Positions 41,662-50,899 of a stretch of 64,000 nucleotides of DNA are shown here, piece after piece. Location: the NCBI GenBank assembly GCA_964645405.1, contig CAZYCA010000042.1:62001-126000 (forward strand), given 5' to 3'. A program made the translations under genes and the position numbers. The stretch is from JAMWDF01 sp964645405 (GTDB taxonomy: Bacteria; Ratteibacteria; UBA8468; B48-G9; DSTR01). The first letter of the stretch is position 1; the number at the start of each line of letters is the position of its first letter. The notes under the pieces are model-generated. The model was not told the DNA's origin. It made no database searches and worked only from the letters and a program-made list of their open reading frames with translations.

Positions 41662-42684
41662 ATGGAAAAAAAGAAGTTTTCTGTGGCTGTTGTAGGTGTG
41701 GGTATGGTAGGTAAGAAAATGGTAGAAATTCTTCTGGAAAGGAGATTTCCCTGTAAGTCACTTAAGGTTTTAGCCACGAGAAAACGGGAGGAGATAATCT
41801 CAGGCGAGAAATTTATGGTGGAAGAGACCACTGCTGACTCCTTCCAGGGGATTGATATTGCTTTCTTTGCCGGCACAGAAGGAGAAAAAGGCGCCGGTAA
41901 AGCCTTTGCCAGACAGGTTTCTGTCAGGGGAACCGTGGTTATTGATAACGGCAGTGATTTCCGGATGGACCCCGACGTACCGCTGGTTGTTCCTGAGGTA
42001 AACCCGCAGGCACTGAAGAATCATCACAACCTCATCGCCAATCCTAATTGTTCCACCATACAGATGGTGATGGTGCTGGCACCATTGCACCTTTCGTTTG
42101 GTCTGAAAAGGGTAATCGTATCCACTTATCAGGCAGTCTCGGGTACTGGAAGACAGGCAGTGGAAGAACTGAACAAGCAAGTTCATGCCTACATTTCTGG
42201 CAGCTCACTGATTAGTGAAGTTTATCCCCATCCCATTGCTTTTAACATCCTGCCCCAGATTGGAACTGTCTCAGAAGAATTTCCCGGTTACTACACGGAA
42301 GAAGTTAAGATGATTAAAGAAACCCGCAAGATAATGGATTTGCCTGAACTTCTCCTTTCTGCTACCTGCGTACGGGTACCGGTCTTCAATGGACATTGTG
42401 AAAGTCTAACCGTGGAGCTGGAAAGGGAAGCTACACCAGAGCAGGCCAGAGAAATCTTACGGAAATGGCCGGGAATTCAGGTAGTGGATGCACCGGAAAA
42501 GTCTGAGTATCCCCTGCCGGTCAGGGCTTCAGGTAGTGATGATGTTTTTGTGGGCAGAATCAGACGCAACCCTGCCTTTTCCCACGCCCTGGATATCTGG
42601 GTAGCAGCAGATAACATCAGAAAAGGCGCAGCAGTTAATGCTGTCCAGATTGCGGAAGAAATGCTCAGACAGGGACTGCTGTAA
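41662..42684 (+). CDS. asd: Aspartate-semialdehyde dehydrogenase
   Basis: 340 residues. GVGMVGKKMVEIL is the NADP-binding start; NPNCSTIQMV holds the active cysteine near 131; VSTYQAVSGTGRQAVEEL follows and VRVPVFNGHCESL near 237 carries the substrate-binding His. It makes aspartate semialdehyde for lysine, threonine and methionine. AAGGAG SD. Convergent with apt, 21 nt apart. Confidence 0.94.
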   Translation: MEKKKFSVAVVGVGMVGKKMVEILLERRFPCKSLKVLATRKREEIISGEKFMVEETTADSFQGIDIAFFAGTEGEKGAGKAFARQVSVRGTVVIDNGSDFRMDPDVPLVVPEVNPQALKNHHNLIANPNCSTIQMVMVLAPLHLSFGLKRVIVSTYQAVSGTGRQAVEELNKQVHAYISGSSLISEVYPHPIAFNILPQIGTVSEEFPGYYTEEVKMIKETRKIMDLPELLLSATCVRVPVFNGHCESLTVELEREATPEQAREILRKWPGIQVVDAPEKSEYPLPVRASGSDDVFVGRIRRNPAFSHALDIWVAADNIRKGAAVNAVQIAEEMLRQGLL

Positions 42685-42705
42685 GCTCTACTTACCGGGT
42701 ACTTT

Positions 42706-43218
42706 TCAAAGTTTTAGCAGAGAACTTACCTGGTATCCAGCAAGTTTGGCCCGACCATTAAGGTCTTTCAACTCTATAAGAAAAACAACACCTGCTACTT
42801 TTGCACCACAGTTTTCAATCAATTTACAACAGGCTGCCGCAGTTCCACCTGTCGCCAGCAGATCATCCACCAGAACCACTTGCTCACCTAACCTGAGACT
42901 ATCACGGTGGATTTCCAGTGTATCGGTGCCATATTCCAGATCATAACTCACTTTTATTTTCTCCCAGGGCAGTTTTCCAGACTTACGCACAGGTACAAAA
43001 CCTTTACCCAGAGCATAAGCCAGAGCTGAACCGAAGATGAAACCCCTTGATTCAATAGCCACTATTTTATCTACCCGGCCAGGACAGATTTTCATCAGCT
43101 GTTTGATAGCTGTAGAAAAGGCATCTGCATCCTCCAGAAGTGGTGTAATATCCCGGAAAAGAATTCCTGGTTTGGGAAAATCAGGCACTTGTCTGATGAA
43201 TCGGGCTATCTTTTTCAT
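42706..43218 (-). CDS. apt: Adenine phosphoribosyltransferase
   Basis: 170 residues. FPKPGILFRDITPLL, the PRPP site VVLVDDLLATGGTAAA near 115-130, and IESRGFIFGSALAYALG. Salvages adenine to AMP. The start overlaps the sigma gene by 38 nt on the same strand. Confidence 0.94.
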   Translation of the reverse strand: MKKIARFIRQVPDFPKPGILFRDITPLLEDADAFSTAIKQLMKICPGRVDKIVAIESRGFIFGSALAYALGKGFVPVRKSGKLPWEKIKVSYDLEYGTDTLEIHRDSLRLGEQVVLVDDLLATGGTAAACCKLIENCGAKVAGVVFLIELKDLNGRAKLAGYQVSSLLKL

Positions 43219-44008
43219 GTCTCATCTTCCTCCATTCTTTCTGCAGTTTGGCCAGACACGTTTGAATAATCTGGTGAACCCTCTGCCGGCTGATGCCAAA
43301 CTGCAAGGCTATTTCTTTGTAACTGTAAGGGCGAGAATAACCAATTCCATAATGAAGCTTCAGAACCTTAAACCAGACTTCCGTTTTACCCCTTTTTTCC
43401 TTTTCCGCCAGCCGGTGGAATATGCTTTCTAAAAGGTCCTTCTGCCTCAGCATTTCTGCTACAGAAAGACCCCGTCCGGAGGAAAAGTCCATCACTTCAA
43501 ACAGTTCTGTTCTTTCCCCATCATCATCCAGAAAGGAAGTAGAAACCCTGATGTGCTGCCCGTAGCGAAAAAACTTGTTAAGCACTTCCACCGGCATTTT
43601 CATTTCCTGAGCTAACTCGGAAGCGGTAGGAGCTCTCCCGTAAGTCTGCTGATATCTCTGCTTAATCTCTTCACACCGGTCCTTAAACTCCTTGAGTTTT
43701 TCAGGAATTTTAAACAGTTCAAATTCCTTCATAACGGCTCTCAGGATATATCTTTTAATCCAGAAATAGGCATACGTACCAAATCTGACCTTATGGGAAG
43801 GTTTAAACTTTTCTAAAGCCCGCAGAAGCCCCATATTACCCTCCACCACAAGGTCATCAATGACATCAGGAGTGAAAGCATACTTTTTAGCCAGAGATAC
43901 TACCAGACCCTGATGGTGCTGAACAAAAATCTCCCTGGCCTGCGTATCACCGCGCTTTGCCAGTTCCATTAATTTCTTTTCTGAGAAATCCCTGTATTTC
44001 TTTTGCAT
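43181..44008 (-). CDS. RNA polymerase sigma factor, sigma-70 family
   Basis: 275 residues from ATG 44008; the in-frame TTG at 44017 and ATG 43969 are other options. Region 2 (VVSLAKKYAFTPDVIDDLVVEGNMGLLRALEKF and VRFGTYAYFWIKRYILRAV), region 3 (YGRAPTASELAQEM) and region 4 (YSYKEIALQFGISRQRVHQI, a helix-turn-helix) are present; region 1.1 is absent. Size and layout fit a group 2/3 alternative sigma of RpoH/RpoS type, not the housekeeping RpoD. The start overlaps the alaS 3' end by 62 nt. What it controls is unknown. Confidence 0.88.
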   Translation of the reverse strand: MQKKYRDFSEKKLMELAKRGDTQAREIFVQHHQGLVVSLAKKYAFTPDVIDDLVVEGNMGLLRALEKFKPSHKVRFGTYAYFWIKRYILRAVMKEFELFKIPEKLKEFKDRCEEIKQRYQQTYGRAPTASELAQEMKMPVEVLNKFFRYGQHIRVSTSFLDDDGERTELFEVMDFSSGRGLSVAEMLRQKDLLESIFHRLAEKEKRGKTEVWFKVLKLHYGIGYSRPYSYKEIALQFGISRQRVHQIIQTCLAKLQKEWRKMRHEKDSPIHQTSA

Positions 44009-46622
44009 AGGTTTCAATAAACTCCTTCGTCTTGCTCTTCAACAGTTCCCAATCAGCCTCTTTAGCTCCCCTGCCCTTAGCAAAAGTTTTGCTGCCGCCG
44101 CCTCCGCCTTTTATCACTGCAGAAAGAACTTTAATCAAGGAACTGGCAGCTATTACATCTGCCAGTTCCTTACTAATTTTGATGACCAGAAAAAGTTTCT
44201 GGTTCAACTCGGCACCCAGCACCACGACAGCCGGAGATAACTCTGCCTCCACTCTGTCTGCCAGAAATCCGAGACTATCTTGCTGCCAGACTTTAACCCG
44301 GGCGACGACCAGAGCTATCTCTTTCCCTTTCAGCTGAACCTTTTCCGCTTCTTTCACCAGTTTTAGAAAAGTATGCTGGATAATCAGGTCTTCAGCCAGC
44401 CGCAACTGTCGCTCTTTCTCTTTCAGCTGCTCCATCATTTTCCCCACTCGTTCATAAACCCTTTCCCTGGGTGCTTCCAGCAATTCTGCAGTTTTGTCCA
44501 GAACTTCCACCCACTGATTGAGCCAGTTGACCGCTGACAGGCGGGTCAGGGCTTCTATCCGTCTCAGGTTCTTTCCAATGCTGGTAAAACCGATGATTTT
44601 AAATATACCAATCTGTCCTGTTGTTTCCACATGCGTTCCGCCGCAGACTTCAATATGGTAATCTCCAGTATATACAGTGCGGACCTTCTCCCCGTACCGG
44701 GGAAGGAAAAGAGCTACTGCTCCCTCACAGATAGCCTCCTCCAGAGCCAGTTCCTTTATTTTCACAGGAGTATCTGCAAAAATTTTCTCCTGGATAAGCT
44801 GTTCTACCTGCTTTAATTCCTCTTTCGTTAAATCTTTAAAACAGATGAAATCAAAACGCAGTCTGTCCGGTCCTACGTAACTGCCTGCCTGTCTGGTTTC
44901 CGGGCCAAACAAATGTCTTAAAGCAAAATGGAGAAGATGGGTTGCTGTATGGTTAGCTGAAGTGGCCTGTCTCCTTTCCTTATCAACCTCACCCGTCAAT
45001 TCCACGCCCGGGGATAGAACCTCAAGTTTTCCTTCTTTCAGGTAGCCAAGATGATAAATTACACCTTTTTCATCAATCTGGGTATCAATTACCCGGAAAC
45101 GAAACCCTGCACCGACCAAAAATCCCTGGTCTCCAACCTGACCACCCTTTTCCGGATAAAAGGCTGTGGCCTCCGTTACTGCCTGCAACAGATTATCCTT
45201 TTTTTTCCGGAAGAGGCCTACTAAATGCGATTTAAAAGTGAGTGTTTCATAACCAAGGAAAAGTGTCTCTGAGACCTTTGCCGGTGAAAAAACCACTTCT
45301 ACATTTTCTCCAAATGCTGAAGTCCTGCGGGACCTTTCTTTCTCCTCAGAGAGAAGTTTCTCCAATCCTTCCCAGTCCACCTTTAAACCTTCCTCCTGGG
45401 CCAGTTTAGCCAGAAGGTCGCGCCTGATTCCCAGCGTGCCATAAAGCTTAAACGCTAACCAGCCAGGAATAATCCTGTCAGAGAGAACTTCCTGTTTGAT
45501 GTATTCTCTGAACCTGCGAGATGAAAATTCTGACGTGGACTGAAATCTTTCTTCTTCTTCCCGCAGCACCCGGCAGATGAGTTCCTGATGCTGTTTTATA
45601 CTGGGGTAGACTGACCCCATCGTTTCCACAATTGCCGGAACCAGCAAAGAAAGGAATGGTTCATTCAATCCCAGTTCCATGCCAGAAACAGCTGCTCTTC
45701 TGATTAAATTTCTTAAGACATATTCTCGTCCCTCGTTACCCGGTACAAGACCCTCATCTATCAGGAAGACAGCAGCCCGGATATGGTCAGAGATAATACG
45801 AAAGGGAACAGTTTTTTCCGGATGCTGGTAGTTCTGATTGGAGATTTTTTCCAGAACAGAAATAAGCGGTCGGAAAATGTCAGTTTCGTAGTTAGAGCTA
45901 ACTTTTTGTTGAATACGACAGATTCTTTCCAGTCCCATGCCTGTGTCCACTCCCCTCCTCTTAAGCGGAATTCTCTTACCATCAGCCTGCTGGTCATATT
46001 GAGGGAAAACCAGGTTCCAGAATTCCAGAAAGCGGCCACAATCACATCCCGGCTGACAGCCGGGACCACAGGAATGATCTTGCCCGAAATCATAGTAAAG
46101 CTCAGTACATGGTCCACATGGTCCTGTGTCTCCAGCAGGACCCCAGAAATTATCTCTGGCACCAAGCTTTACTAACCTTTCCGCAGGCAGGTAATCTAAC
46201 CAGAAGTTCCTGGTTTCCTCATCCTCCTGGTAGTAAGAAACCCAGACACGCGCTAAAGGTATTTCCAGAACTCCGGTAACAAACTCATAAGCCCAGGTAA
46301 TCGCCTCTTTTTTGAAGTAGTCACCAAAGGAAAAATTTCCCAGCATCTCAAAAAAGGTATGATGCTTCTGACTACGGCCCACCATTTCCAGATCACTGTC
46401 CTTACCTCCAGCCCGAAGACTTTTCTGACAGGAGGTGGCCCTTTTATAAGGTAAAGGCGTGTCGGTTGCCCAGAATCTTTTAAATTGCACCATACCGGCA
46501 CTGGTAAAAAGCAGAGTCGGGTCTTCCACCGGTATAAGACTGCTGCTGGGTACTATCTGGTGGCCACGTTCCTGAAAGAATTTTAAATACGCACTCCTTA
46601 TTTCTGTACTAGTCTGTATCAT
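43947..46622 (-). CDS. alaS: Alanine-tRNA ligase
   Basis: 891 residues, full length. Class II core: YLKFFQERGHQIVPSSSLIP, FTSAGMVQFK and RRGVDTGMGLERI; editing domain with HTATHLLHFAL and CGGTHVETTGQIGIFK, which carry the zinc-binding His/Cys; C-terminal DHHA1 part with GGGGGSKTFAKGRG. AAGGAG SD 5 nt upstream. A cysteine-rich insert (SCGPGCQPGCDCGRF) near residue 185 follows TGPCGPCTELYYD; such metal-binding-like inserts are uncommon in E. coli-type AlaS. Confidence 0.96.
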   Translation of the reverse strand: MIQTSTEIRSAYLKFFQERGHQIVPSSSLIPVEDPTLLFTSAGMVQFKRFWATDTPLPYKRATSCQKSLRAGGKDSDLEMVGRSQKHHTFFEMLGNFSFGDYFKKEAITWAYEFVTGVLEIPLARVWVSYYQEDEETRNFWLDYLPAERLVKLGARDNFWGPAGDTGPCGPCTELYYDFGQDHSCGPGCQPGCDCGRFLEFWNLVFPQYDQQADGKRIPLKRRGVDTGMGLERICRIQQKVSSNYETDIFRPLISVLEKISNQNYQHPEKTVPFRIISDHIRAAVFLIDEGLVPGNEGREYVLRNLIRRAAVSGMELGLNEPFLSLLVPAIVETMGSVYPSIKQHQELICRVLREEEERFQSTSEFSSRRFREYIKQEVLSDRIIPGWLAFKLYGTLGIRRDLLAKLAQEEGLKVDWEGLEKLLSEEKERSRRTSAFGENVEVVFSPAKVSETLFLGYETLTFKSHLVGLFRKKKDNLLQAVTEATAFYPEKGGQVGDQGFLVGAGFRFRVIDTQIDEKGVIYHLGYLKEGKLEVLSPGVELTGEVDKERRQATSANHTATHLLHFALRHLFGPETRQAGSYVGPDRLRFDFICFKDLTKEELKQVEQLIQEKIFADTPVKIKELALEEAICEGAVALFLPRYGEKVRTVYTGDYHIEVCGGTHVETTGQIGIFKIIGFTSIGKNLRRIEALTRLSAVNWLNQWVEVLDKTAELLEAPRERVYERVGKMMEQLKEKERQLRLAEDLIIQHTFLKLVKEAEKVQLKGKEIALVVARVKVWQQDSLGFLADRVEAELSPAVVVLGAELNQKLFLVIKISKELADVIAASSLIKVLSAVIKGGGGGSKTFAKGRGAKEADWELLKSKTKEFIETYAKEIQGFLRKEINGTGKAR

Positions 46623-47040
46623 ACATCTCCTTCCTCAATTTCCTTAATGTTTCCGCAGAAAAACCACGGCTCCTCAGGGATAGCTCTGAGACTTTTTTCC
46701 CTCTTTTTAACCTTCTGGCTAAGTATGCCCTGGCAGCTGCCAGTTCCTGCTGGTAGTCAAACTTAGCGGCTAACTGCTTAATCAGCCAGGAAGGAAAACC
46801 TCTTCGTTCCAGTAATGCCTGGATGTAAAGCCAGCCGTGACCTGAAGCAAGTTTTTCCTTCACCAGTCTAAAAGCCAGTTGTTCATCCCGGATAAGCCCT
46901 TTTTCTTCTAAATATGCCAGTACCTCTTCCGCCTGCTGAACACTTCCCCTGCTGCTGAGCCTACAAGCCAGCTCCTGCCGGCTGTAATCCCGCCTTCCCA
47001 GCAACCTGAAGGCGTAACCCAGCAGATTTTTGTTCCTCAC
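46609..47040 (-). CDS. recX: Regulatory protein RecX
   Basis: 143 residues. AFRLLGRRDYSRQELACRLSSRG, YLEEKGLIRDEQLAFRLVKEKL and GFSAETLRKL are the three helical repeats of RecX, which limits RecA filaments. GTG start without SD. The 3' end overlaps the alaS start by 14 nt. It lies in the same transcription unit as recA but with an oxidoreductase between. Confidence 0.88.
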   Translation of the reverse strand: MRNKNLLGYAFRLLGRRDYSRQELACRLSSRGSVQQAEEVLAYLEEKGLIRDEQLAFRLVKEKLASGHGWLYIQALLERRGFPSWLIKQLAAKFDYQQELAAARAYLARRLKRGKKVSELSLRSRGFSAETLRKLRKEMYDTD

Positions 47041-47079
47041 AAAAGTAAATTAAAGAGAAACCAGCCGCCTTCCCGCAGT

Positions 47080-48249
47080 TTAAGATGATTTAACCCTGAC
47101 CCAGGTACGTTGTTTGATAGATTCTTCCACTGCCTGCAACACTTCCTGGCATTTTACCCCATCATGAAAATTGGGACTGGGATTTTCCTTCCGGGATAAA
47201 GAAGAAACTAAATCAGCCACCATGTTCACAAAAGATTCTCCATAGCCGATAATGTGACCCGCTGGCCACCAGTTCCCGGCATAAGGATGGGAAGCCTCAG
47301 TAGCTAAAATCGTACGAAATCCTCTTGTTGCTTCTTCGTCATCCTGGCTATAATACTGGAGTTCGTTCAGATTTTCCAGGTTAAATACAATGCTTCCCCG
47401 GCTCCCGTTAATCTCAAACCGCTGTCCGTTCTTGCGTCCCTGAGCAAAACGCGTAGCTTCAAAAGAACCGATGGCACCATTCTTAAAGCGTGCCAGAAAC
47501 AGGGTGGCGTCATCAACCGTCACCTGGCCTTTCCGGGACGATTTCTCTGTTACCACCAGCCCTGTTGTTAAATCGCCCTTCTCTTCCAGAAGCGGTCGTT
47601 TTTCAATGAATGTTTCGCTCATACCAACAACTTCTTCAAACTCTCCTACCAGAAACCTTGCTAAATCAATCAGATGAGCATTAAGGTCCCCGTGGGCACC
47701 AGAACCAGCTATATCCCGTTGCAACCTCCAGACCAGAGGGAACTCAGGGTCAATAATCCAGTCCTGTAAGTAGACAGCCCTCATATGATAAATCTTCCCT
47801 AATTTCCCATGACTGATTAACTTCTGGGCTAAGGCTACTGCTGGCAGTTTTCGATAGTTAAAACAAATTGCGTGCTTGACTCCATACCTTTCCACAGCAT
47901 CCAGCATGGCATAGGCATCCTCCAGAGAAGCTGCCAGCGGCTTCTCACAAAAAATGTTTTTGCCCTCCCTGGCAGCCTCAATCACGATTTCTTTATGAGC
48001 ATTAGGTGGAGTGACTACATCAATTAAATCTATATCCTTTCTTCTGACTACTTTTTTCCAGTCTGTTTCGCACTCTGCCCAGCCAAACTTCTCACAGGCT
48101 ACCTGTAAGGGCTTCTCCGTCCGACCACAGATGACCTGTTTAATAACTTTAACTGGCAGGTCAAAAAAGAGATTAACATTGGTATAGGCAAAAGAGTGGG
48201 CTTTCCCCATAAACTTATAACCGATTAAAGCTACTTTCAATTCCTTCAT
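47080..48249 (-). CDS. Gfo/Idh/MocA family oxidoreductase
   Basis: 389 residues. NAD-binding start LKVALIGYKFMGKAHSFAY with the GYKFMG loop, VVTPPNAHKEIVIEAAREGKNIFCEKPLA at about 80-105 (EKP lysine), and RGSIVFNLENLNEL in the C-terminal fold. Oxidises or reduces a sugar or inositol; the substrate is unknown. AAAAGGAGGAG SD. Its position between recX and recA is unusual, as those two are commonly adjacent. Confidence 0.85.
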   Translation of the reverse strand: MKELKVALIGYKFMGKAHSFAYTNVNLFFDLPVKVIKQVICGRTEKPLQVACEKFGWAECETDWKKVVRRKDIDLIDVVTPPNAHKEIVIEAAREGKNIFCEKPLAASLEDAYAMLDAVERYGVKHAICFNYRKLPAVALAQKLISHGKLGKIYHMRAVYLQDWIIDPEFPLVWRLQRDIAGSGAHGDLNAHLIDLARFLVGEFEEVVGMSETFIEKRPLLEEKGDLTTGLVVTEKSSRKGQVTVDDATLFLARFKNGAIGSFEATRFAQGRKNGQRFEINGSRGSIVFNLENLNELQYYSQDDEEATRGFRTILATEASHPYAGNWWPAGHIIGYGESFVNMVADLVSSLSRKENPSPNFHDGVKCQEVLQAVEESIKQRTWVRVKSS

Positions 48250-48261
48250 GCTCTCCTCCTT

Positions 48262-49263
48262 TTAATTAGCTTTTTTAGCGGAAGCAGAAAAAGCTTTTTC
48301 CCTGATTTCCTTTTCTATCTTTGCTGCCAGCTCCACGTCTTCTTTCAGCCGTTTCATCGCTGCTTCTTTCCCCTGGCCCAGTGCCTTATCGCCATAGTTA
48401 AAGTAAGACCCCTTCTTCTCAATCACTCCGTAGGAAATCCCGGCATCAAGAAGGGAACTCTCCCGGGAAATACCCTGTCCGTAATAGATATCAATTTCTG
48501 CTTCCCGGAAAGGCGGTGCTACTTTGTTCTTCACTACCTTAACCCGGACTGTACTGCCGACAATATCATTACCTGACTTTATACTCTCCACGCGGCGGAC
48601 TTCCATCCGGACAGAAGCATAAAACTTAAGCGCCCTACCCCCTGGTGTTGTCTCCGGGTTACCGAAAAATACACCAATTTTCTCCCTGACCTGGTTAATA
48701 AAGATAGCCGCTGTTTTTGACTTGCTGATGTAACCTGTCAACTTGCGCAGTGCCTGAGACATCAGACGAGCCTGCAATCCCATCACAGATTCGCCCATTT
48801 CTCCCTCCAGCTCTGCTCGTGGAACCAGCGCTGCTACGGAATCAACCACCACTACATCTATAGCATTGCTTCTGATAAGTGCCTCTGCAATCTCCAGCGC
48901 CTGCTCCCCGGTATCAGGCTGGCTGATTAACAGGTCATCCAGATTTACTCCCAGCCTTCTGGCATAGGAAGGGTCTAAAGCATGTTCCGCATCTATAAAA
49001 GCTACCTGCCCTCCCCCCTTCTGGGCTTCAGCCAGTATGTGTAAAGCCAGAGTAGTCTTCCCTGAAGCCTCCTGCCCGAAAATCTCGGTTACCCTGCCTC
49101 TGGGAATGCCCCCCACTCCCAGGGCTAAATCAAGAGAAATCGCCCCTGTCGGAATCACATCAACTTCTATATGGGCTTTCTCTCCCAGACGCATAATGGC
49201 ACCTTTCCCAAATTCCTTTTCAATCTGGTCAATTGCCAGCGAAAGAGCTTTATCCTTGTCCAT
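48262..49263 (-). CDS. recA: Recombinase RecA
   Basis: 333 residues from ATG 49263, which has GGAGG upstream; the longer frame to 49284 overlaps thpR and lacks family residues. GRVTEIFGQEASGKTTLALH is Walker A, VVVVDSVAALVPRAELEGEMG Walker B, and MSQALRKLTG plus FINQVREKIGV are DNA loops. Drives homologous recombination and SOS induction. Confidence 0.97.
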   Translation of the reverse strand: MDKDKALSLAIDQIEKEFGKGAIMRLGEKAHIEVDVIPTGAISLDLALGVGGIPRGRVTEIFGQEASGKTTLALHILAEAQKGGGQVAFIDAEHALDPSYARRLGVNLDDLLISQPDTGEQALEIAEALIRSNAIDVVVVDSVAALVPRAELEGEMGESVMGLQARLMSQALRKLTGYISKSKTAAIFINQVREKIGVFFGNPETTPGGRALKFYASVRMEVRRVESIKSGNDIVGSTVRVKVVKNKVAPPFREAEIDIYYGQGISRESSLLDAGISYGVIEKKGSYFNYGDKALGQGKEAAMKRLKEDVELAAKIEKEIREKAFSASAKKAN

Positions 49264-49849
49264 GTTTTCCTCCAGGTGAGGCAAAAGTGGAAATTTTTCC
49301 CGTAAGAGTAAAGTTTTTGAGCGTTGTATAGACAGGTCCTTCAGGAGTTAAACGGCTTTCCACCAGAGAAAGCGATGTCACTGGAGATTTCCCGAATGTT
49401 TTCTCTTCCCACTGCCTGACAAACTTTTCTATTTCTCCCCGGGCAGGAGGTCGCCGAAATCTTACAATGGTAATGTGTTCCTGAAATCTGCCTTCTCTTT
49501 TTATCCCCTGGTTTTCCAGAAGATCCTCTAAATTTCTGTAGATTGCCCCGGGAATACCTTTGCCATCAGCTCCCACCCAGAATAGTCTAACTTCTCTTTT
49601 TTCCGGGAAAACACCAGCGCCCTTTGCTTCCAGCACAAAGGGAGCAAACTTTCTACTAACTTCCTCCAGGCAGCTGGCAAGTTCCGGTAAACTGTCCTCT
49701 GGTCTTTCTCCGAGGAATTTTAATGTCAGGTGCAGGTTATCAGCCGGAAGCTTCCGGCCTTCCGGGAACTTCTCCACAACCTGCTCCTGAAGAGAAACAA
49801 GAGCTCTTTTAGTTTCCTCTGCAAGCCAGATAGCAATAAAAAGTCGCAT
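49250..49849 (-). CDS. thpR: RNA 2',3'-cyclic phosphodiesterase (2H family)
   Basis: 199 residues. MRLFIAIWLAEE start, and the two catalytic His-x-Thr motifs HLTLKFLG (about 41) and HITIVRF (about 146). It hydrolyses 2',3'-cyclic ends or ligates RNA 2',5'. ATG immediately after the ilvC gap; the 3' end overlaps the recA start by 14 nt, so it belongs to the recA unit. Confidence 0.9.
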   Translation of the reverse strand: MRLFIAIWLAEETKRALVSLQEQVVEKFPEGRKLPADNLHLTLKFLGERPEDSLPELASCLEEVSRKFAPFVLEAKGAGVFPEKREVRLFWVGADGKGIPGAIYRNLEDLLENQGIKREGRFQEHITIVRFRRPPARGEIEKFVRQWEEKTFGKSPVTSLSLVESRLTPEGPVYTTLKNFTLTGKISTFASPGGKHGQG

Positions 49850-49876
49850 TGACAGCCAGTTGCCCCGGCAATTTCT

Positions 49877-50869
49877 TTACTTCTTCAACCAGGGCATCAT
49901 TTCCCGCATCTTTTTTCCCACTGTTTCAATAAGATGCGCTTCTGCCTTCTTCTCTAAGGCGTTAAAAACAGGTCTTCCTACTCTATTTTCCACTATCCAT
50001 TCCCTGGCAAATTCCCCATCCTGAATTTCTTTTAAGAGCTTCTTCATTTCCTGACGGACCCCGGCGTTGATAATCCTCGGTCCACGGGTCATATCCCCAT
50101 ACTCAGCCGTGTCACTGATAACCTTCCTCATACCCTGAATTCCCCTTTCCACTATCAAATCCACAATTAACTTTAACTCGTGACAGGTTTCATAGTAGGC
50201 TAACTCCGGCTGGTAACCGGCTTCTACCAGAGTATCGAAAGCCGCCCGAATCAGCTCTGTAACACCCCCGCACAAAACTGCCTGCTCTCCAAAAAGGTCT
50301 GTTTCTGTTTCCTCTTTAAAAGTCGTCTCCACCACACCACAACGCGTACCACCAAGAGCCCCGGCATACGCCAGGGAAATTTTCAGCGCCTTTCCAGTAA
50401 AATCCTGATACACAGCCACAAGGCAGGGTACACCTTTTCCCTGGACAAACTGTTCCCGCACCAGGTCCCCGGGACCTTTAGGAGCCACCATAAAGACATC
50501 TACTGTGGAAGGCGGGACAATCTGGTTAAAATGAATAGAAAAACCGTGAGCAAAACCAAGAGCCTTGCCTTCTGTCAGGTTTTCCTTTACCTGCTCAGTA
50601 TAAACTGAGGGCTGAAGGTTATCCTGTACCAGCATCATCACTACATCGCACCGGGAGACCAGAGTATTAGCCGGCAAAGGCTGGAATTTATCCTTTTCTG
50701 CCTTCTGCCAGTTGGCAGTCCCTGGCAGTTCGCTCACCATAACCTCCAGACCGCTATCCCGGAGATTAAGGGCATGCGCCCTTCCCTGACTCCCGTAACC
50801 GATAATACCAACTTTTTTCCCTTCCAAAACTTTAAGGTCAGCATCAGAATCGTAGTAAATGCGAGCCAC
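49877..50869 (-). CDS. ilvC: Ketol-acid reductoisomerase
   Basis: 330 residues. GIIGYGSQGRAHALNLRDSGL (NADPH), VMMLVQDNLQ, FAHGFSIHFNQI, VAPKGPGDLVREQF, ETDLFGEQAVLCGGVTELI and AYYETCHELKLIVDLI are the standard motifs, including the Mg-binding Glu pairs. Second step of valine/isoleucine synthesis. Last gene of ilvB-ilvN-ilvC. Confidence 0.96.
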   Translation of the reverse strand: MARIYYDSDADLKVLEGKKVGIIGYGSQGRAHALNLRDSGLEVMVSELPGTANWQKAEKDKFQPLPANTLVSRCDVVMMLVQDNLQPSVYTEQVKENLTEGKALGFAHGFSIHFNQIVPPSTVDVFMVAPKGPGDLVREQFVQGKGVPCLVAVYQDFTGKALKISLAYAGALGGTRCGVVETTFKEETETDLFGEQAVLCGGVTELIRAAFDTLVEAGYQPELAYYETCHELKLIVDLIVERGIQGMRKVISDTAEYGDMTRGPRIINAGVRQEMKKLLKEIQDGEFAREWIVENRVGRPVFNALEKKAEAHLIETVGKKMREMMPWLKK

Positions 50870-50899
50870 TATTCCCTCCTGGTTAAGAACAAAAAAGGT

